DNA of 48,860 nt from Bacteroidaceae bacterium (GTDB lineage: Bacteria > Bacteroidota > Bacteroidia > Bacteroidales > Bacteroidaceae), in NCBI GenBank assembly GCA_017541265.1, contig JAFXZK010000013.1:1-48860 (forward strand), written 5' to 3'. The position numbers and the translations under genes are program-made. The notes under the pieces were generated by a model. That model did no database searches. It saw nothing but the letters and a program-made list of their open reading frames with translations, and was not told the origin of the DNA. How positions within the stretch are numbered: position 1 is the stretch's first letter; every line of letters starts with the position of its first letter. Below, one piece after another: positions 48,232-48,860 of this stretch.

Positions 48232-48261
48232 TGCCGTCAGAAGCGCCGCAGTTGCGAATTT
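48232..48261. repeat. 30-bp repeat TGCCGTCAGAAG...GTTGCGAATTT, copy 2
   Basis: Non-coding copy that matches 46749-46778 at 28 of 30 positions. It lies just past the hicB remnant stop. Confidence 0.85.
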
Positions 48262-48279
48262 CCTTGACAGAAGGGCATC

Positions 48280-48417
48280 TTACCAGTTAACCGCGTCTTC
48301 TTTGGCCTTTGCCTCAACCGCGCTCCTGATGATACCCTCAATCTTACCGAAGAAAACCTGGTCCTTGTCGCTGTAGTTCACCGACCCAATGTAACCCTTA
48401 TACGTCATTGTATTCAT
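48280..48417 (-). pseudogene. HicB-like antitoxin, truncated
   Basis: 45 residues. MNTMTYKGYIGSVNYSDKDQ followed by VFFGKIEGI is the start of a HicB antitoxin. The later HicB core and DNA-binding part are missing and replaced by IRSAVEAKAKEDAVNW, so the gene is cut at about residue 29. A purine-rich GGAGG-type ribosome site precedes the ATG (about 48425-48430). Confidence 0.75.
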
Positions 48418-48435
48418 ATCCGAATCCTCCTATAC

Positions 48436-48567
48436 CTATTCTATAAAACCCGCTTCGCGTAAATCCTCCAGCACCTGCTTCATGGCATACTCCTTCACGA
48501 TATTGCCTGGATGTGGCTTGTGCAGCATGATTGGGCGCTTGTCTCCCTTCCCTGAAGATGACACGTG
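48436..48567 (-). pseudogene. HicA-like toxin, C-terminal remnant
   Basis: The frame SSSGKGDKRPIMLHKPHPGN then IVKEYAMKQVLEDLREAGFI resembles the end of a HicA/YcfA-type mRNA interferase and sits just before the HicB remnant. A stop codon at 48568-48570 cuts it off from an N-terminus, which I cannot find in any frame. Confidence 0.5.
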
Positions 48568-48706
48568 TTATCTCCATCGTGAACATAACGTCTCTATCCA
48601 TTAAGTCCTACAACAGAGAAAAAGACTGCACCACCACCCACTTTTTTTAATAGTTTTTACAGTCTTAGCAGAAAAGGCCTTTTCGTGTGCTTCCGGGTCG
48701 GCATAT

Positions 48707-48860
48707 TTAGTGCGTCGCCTGATACCATTTCGTTTTCTTCAGCCCGACGGAGCGCGTATTGTGACTTGGAGCGGAAGTTGTTATGCCAGAATAAGCACGG
48801 ATGTCATTGAAGCCGTTGCTGGCGGAATAGTATTGGGCGGTATGCGCTTTGTAAGGGACG
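48707..48860 (-). other. Open frame entering from the right edge
   Basis: A minus-strand frame runs from the window edge to a stop at 48707-48709, reading YSASNGFNDIRAYSGITTSA, then PSHNTRSVGLKKTKWYQATH. It may be the C-terminus of a gene that begins outside the window. I do not recognise it. The rest of 48568-48706 shows nothing. Confidence 0.25.

Larger units (their letters stand above)
47257..48279. other. One-kilobase non-coding stretch rich in repeats
   Basis: No supportable gene. In order it holds a terminator (47297-47328), an AATCCGT motif (47345-47372), three copies of a 92-bp tandem repeat, a set of hairpins with TTTGCAA loops (47716-47900), two 22-bp-phased dyads (47984-48023) and the second copy of a 30-bp repeat (48232-48261). 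Confidence 0.8.

Overview
The window looks like chromosomal DNA of a Bacteroidales bacterium, most likely a Prevotella-type member of Prevotellaceae. The evidence is at least a dozen TAnnTTTG -7 promoter boxes upstream of genes, mostly without Shine-Dalgarno sites, an S16 with a long Ala/Glu/Lys tail, a Bacteroidota-type rSAM/lipoprotein pair, DUF3791/DUF3990 genes, and secreted glycoside hydrolases. No rRNA, CRISPR array, prophage or SusC/SusD pair was seen.

Layout: (1) 1-3093: two tRNA genes (Glu-CTC, Ser-GCT) on the minus strand, divergent from a nucleotide-sugar module made of an FdtA-like ketoisomerase and a fused acetyltransferase/aminotransferase. (2) 3134-8252: a large palindrome, rpsP, a broken PIN toxin-antitoxin pair, an ECF sigma operon and an OPT transporter. 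(3) 8298-15635: a five-gene minus operon (Lrp-type regulator, gamma-glutamyl hydrolase/dipeptidase fusion, M28 lipoprotein, SufE, Dus), then xerD, divergent from aroQ and an O-methyltransferase. (4) 15699-18337: a coupled operon of STAS-kinase, radical SAM/SPASM enzyme and a small lipoprotein with two LYGAP motifs. (5) 18517-22290: hsp20, a membrane acyltransferase and two paralogous secreted proteins. (6) 22345-32105: a minus-strand genome-defence and repair island with vsr, a Nudix hydrolase, a REP-associated tyrosine transposase, a McrB-like ATPase with a DUF2357 nuclease, a DUF4062 protein, a DUF3791-DUF3990-DUF3791 cassette, and an OLD/PARIS-like ATPase with a DUF3226 TOPRIM protein. (7) 32484-46734: five secreted glycoside hydrolases (GH16, GH36, GH31, GH43, GH78) interrupted by a GYF/SPFH/zinc-ribbon operon. 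(8) 46721-48860: a nucleotidyltransferase, then about 1.5 kb of repeats, hairpins and a degraded HicAB module.

The most striking feature is not a gene. Several families of short repeats have spread through the window, and two have settled inside reading frames without breaking them. Eight GC-rich palindromes built on CTCCCCC-AAA-GGGGGAG all lie in ORFs: in a fusion linker, in a signal peptide, six residues from a catalytic Asp, and at a C-terminus. AT-rich tandem motifs of the TTCAATCTTCAA type do the same in vsr, dus, GH16, GH31 and GH43. A third family, an 18-bp dyad ATAAGTCCGTGTACTTAT repeated exactly every 22 bp, sits at three non-coding loci and looks like a protein-binding array.

The genes otherwise split into housekeeping functions, a carbohydrate-degradation stretch and a defence island whose compositions differ visibly. 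The defence genes around 28.4-32.1 kb are clearly AT-richer than the glycosidase genes. Family names below come from motifs read in the translations and from memory of the families; no database search was run.
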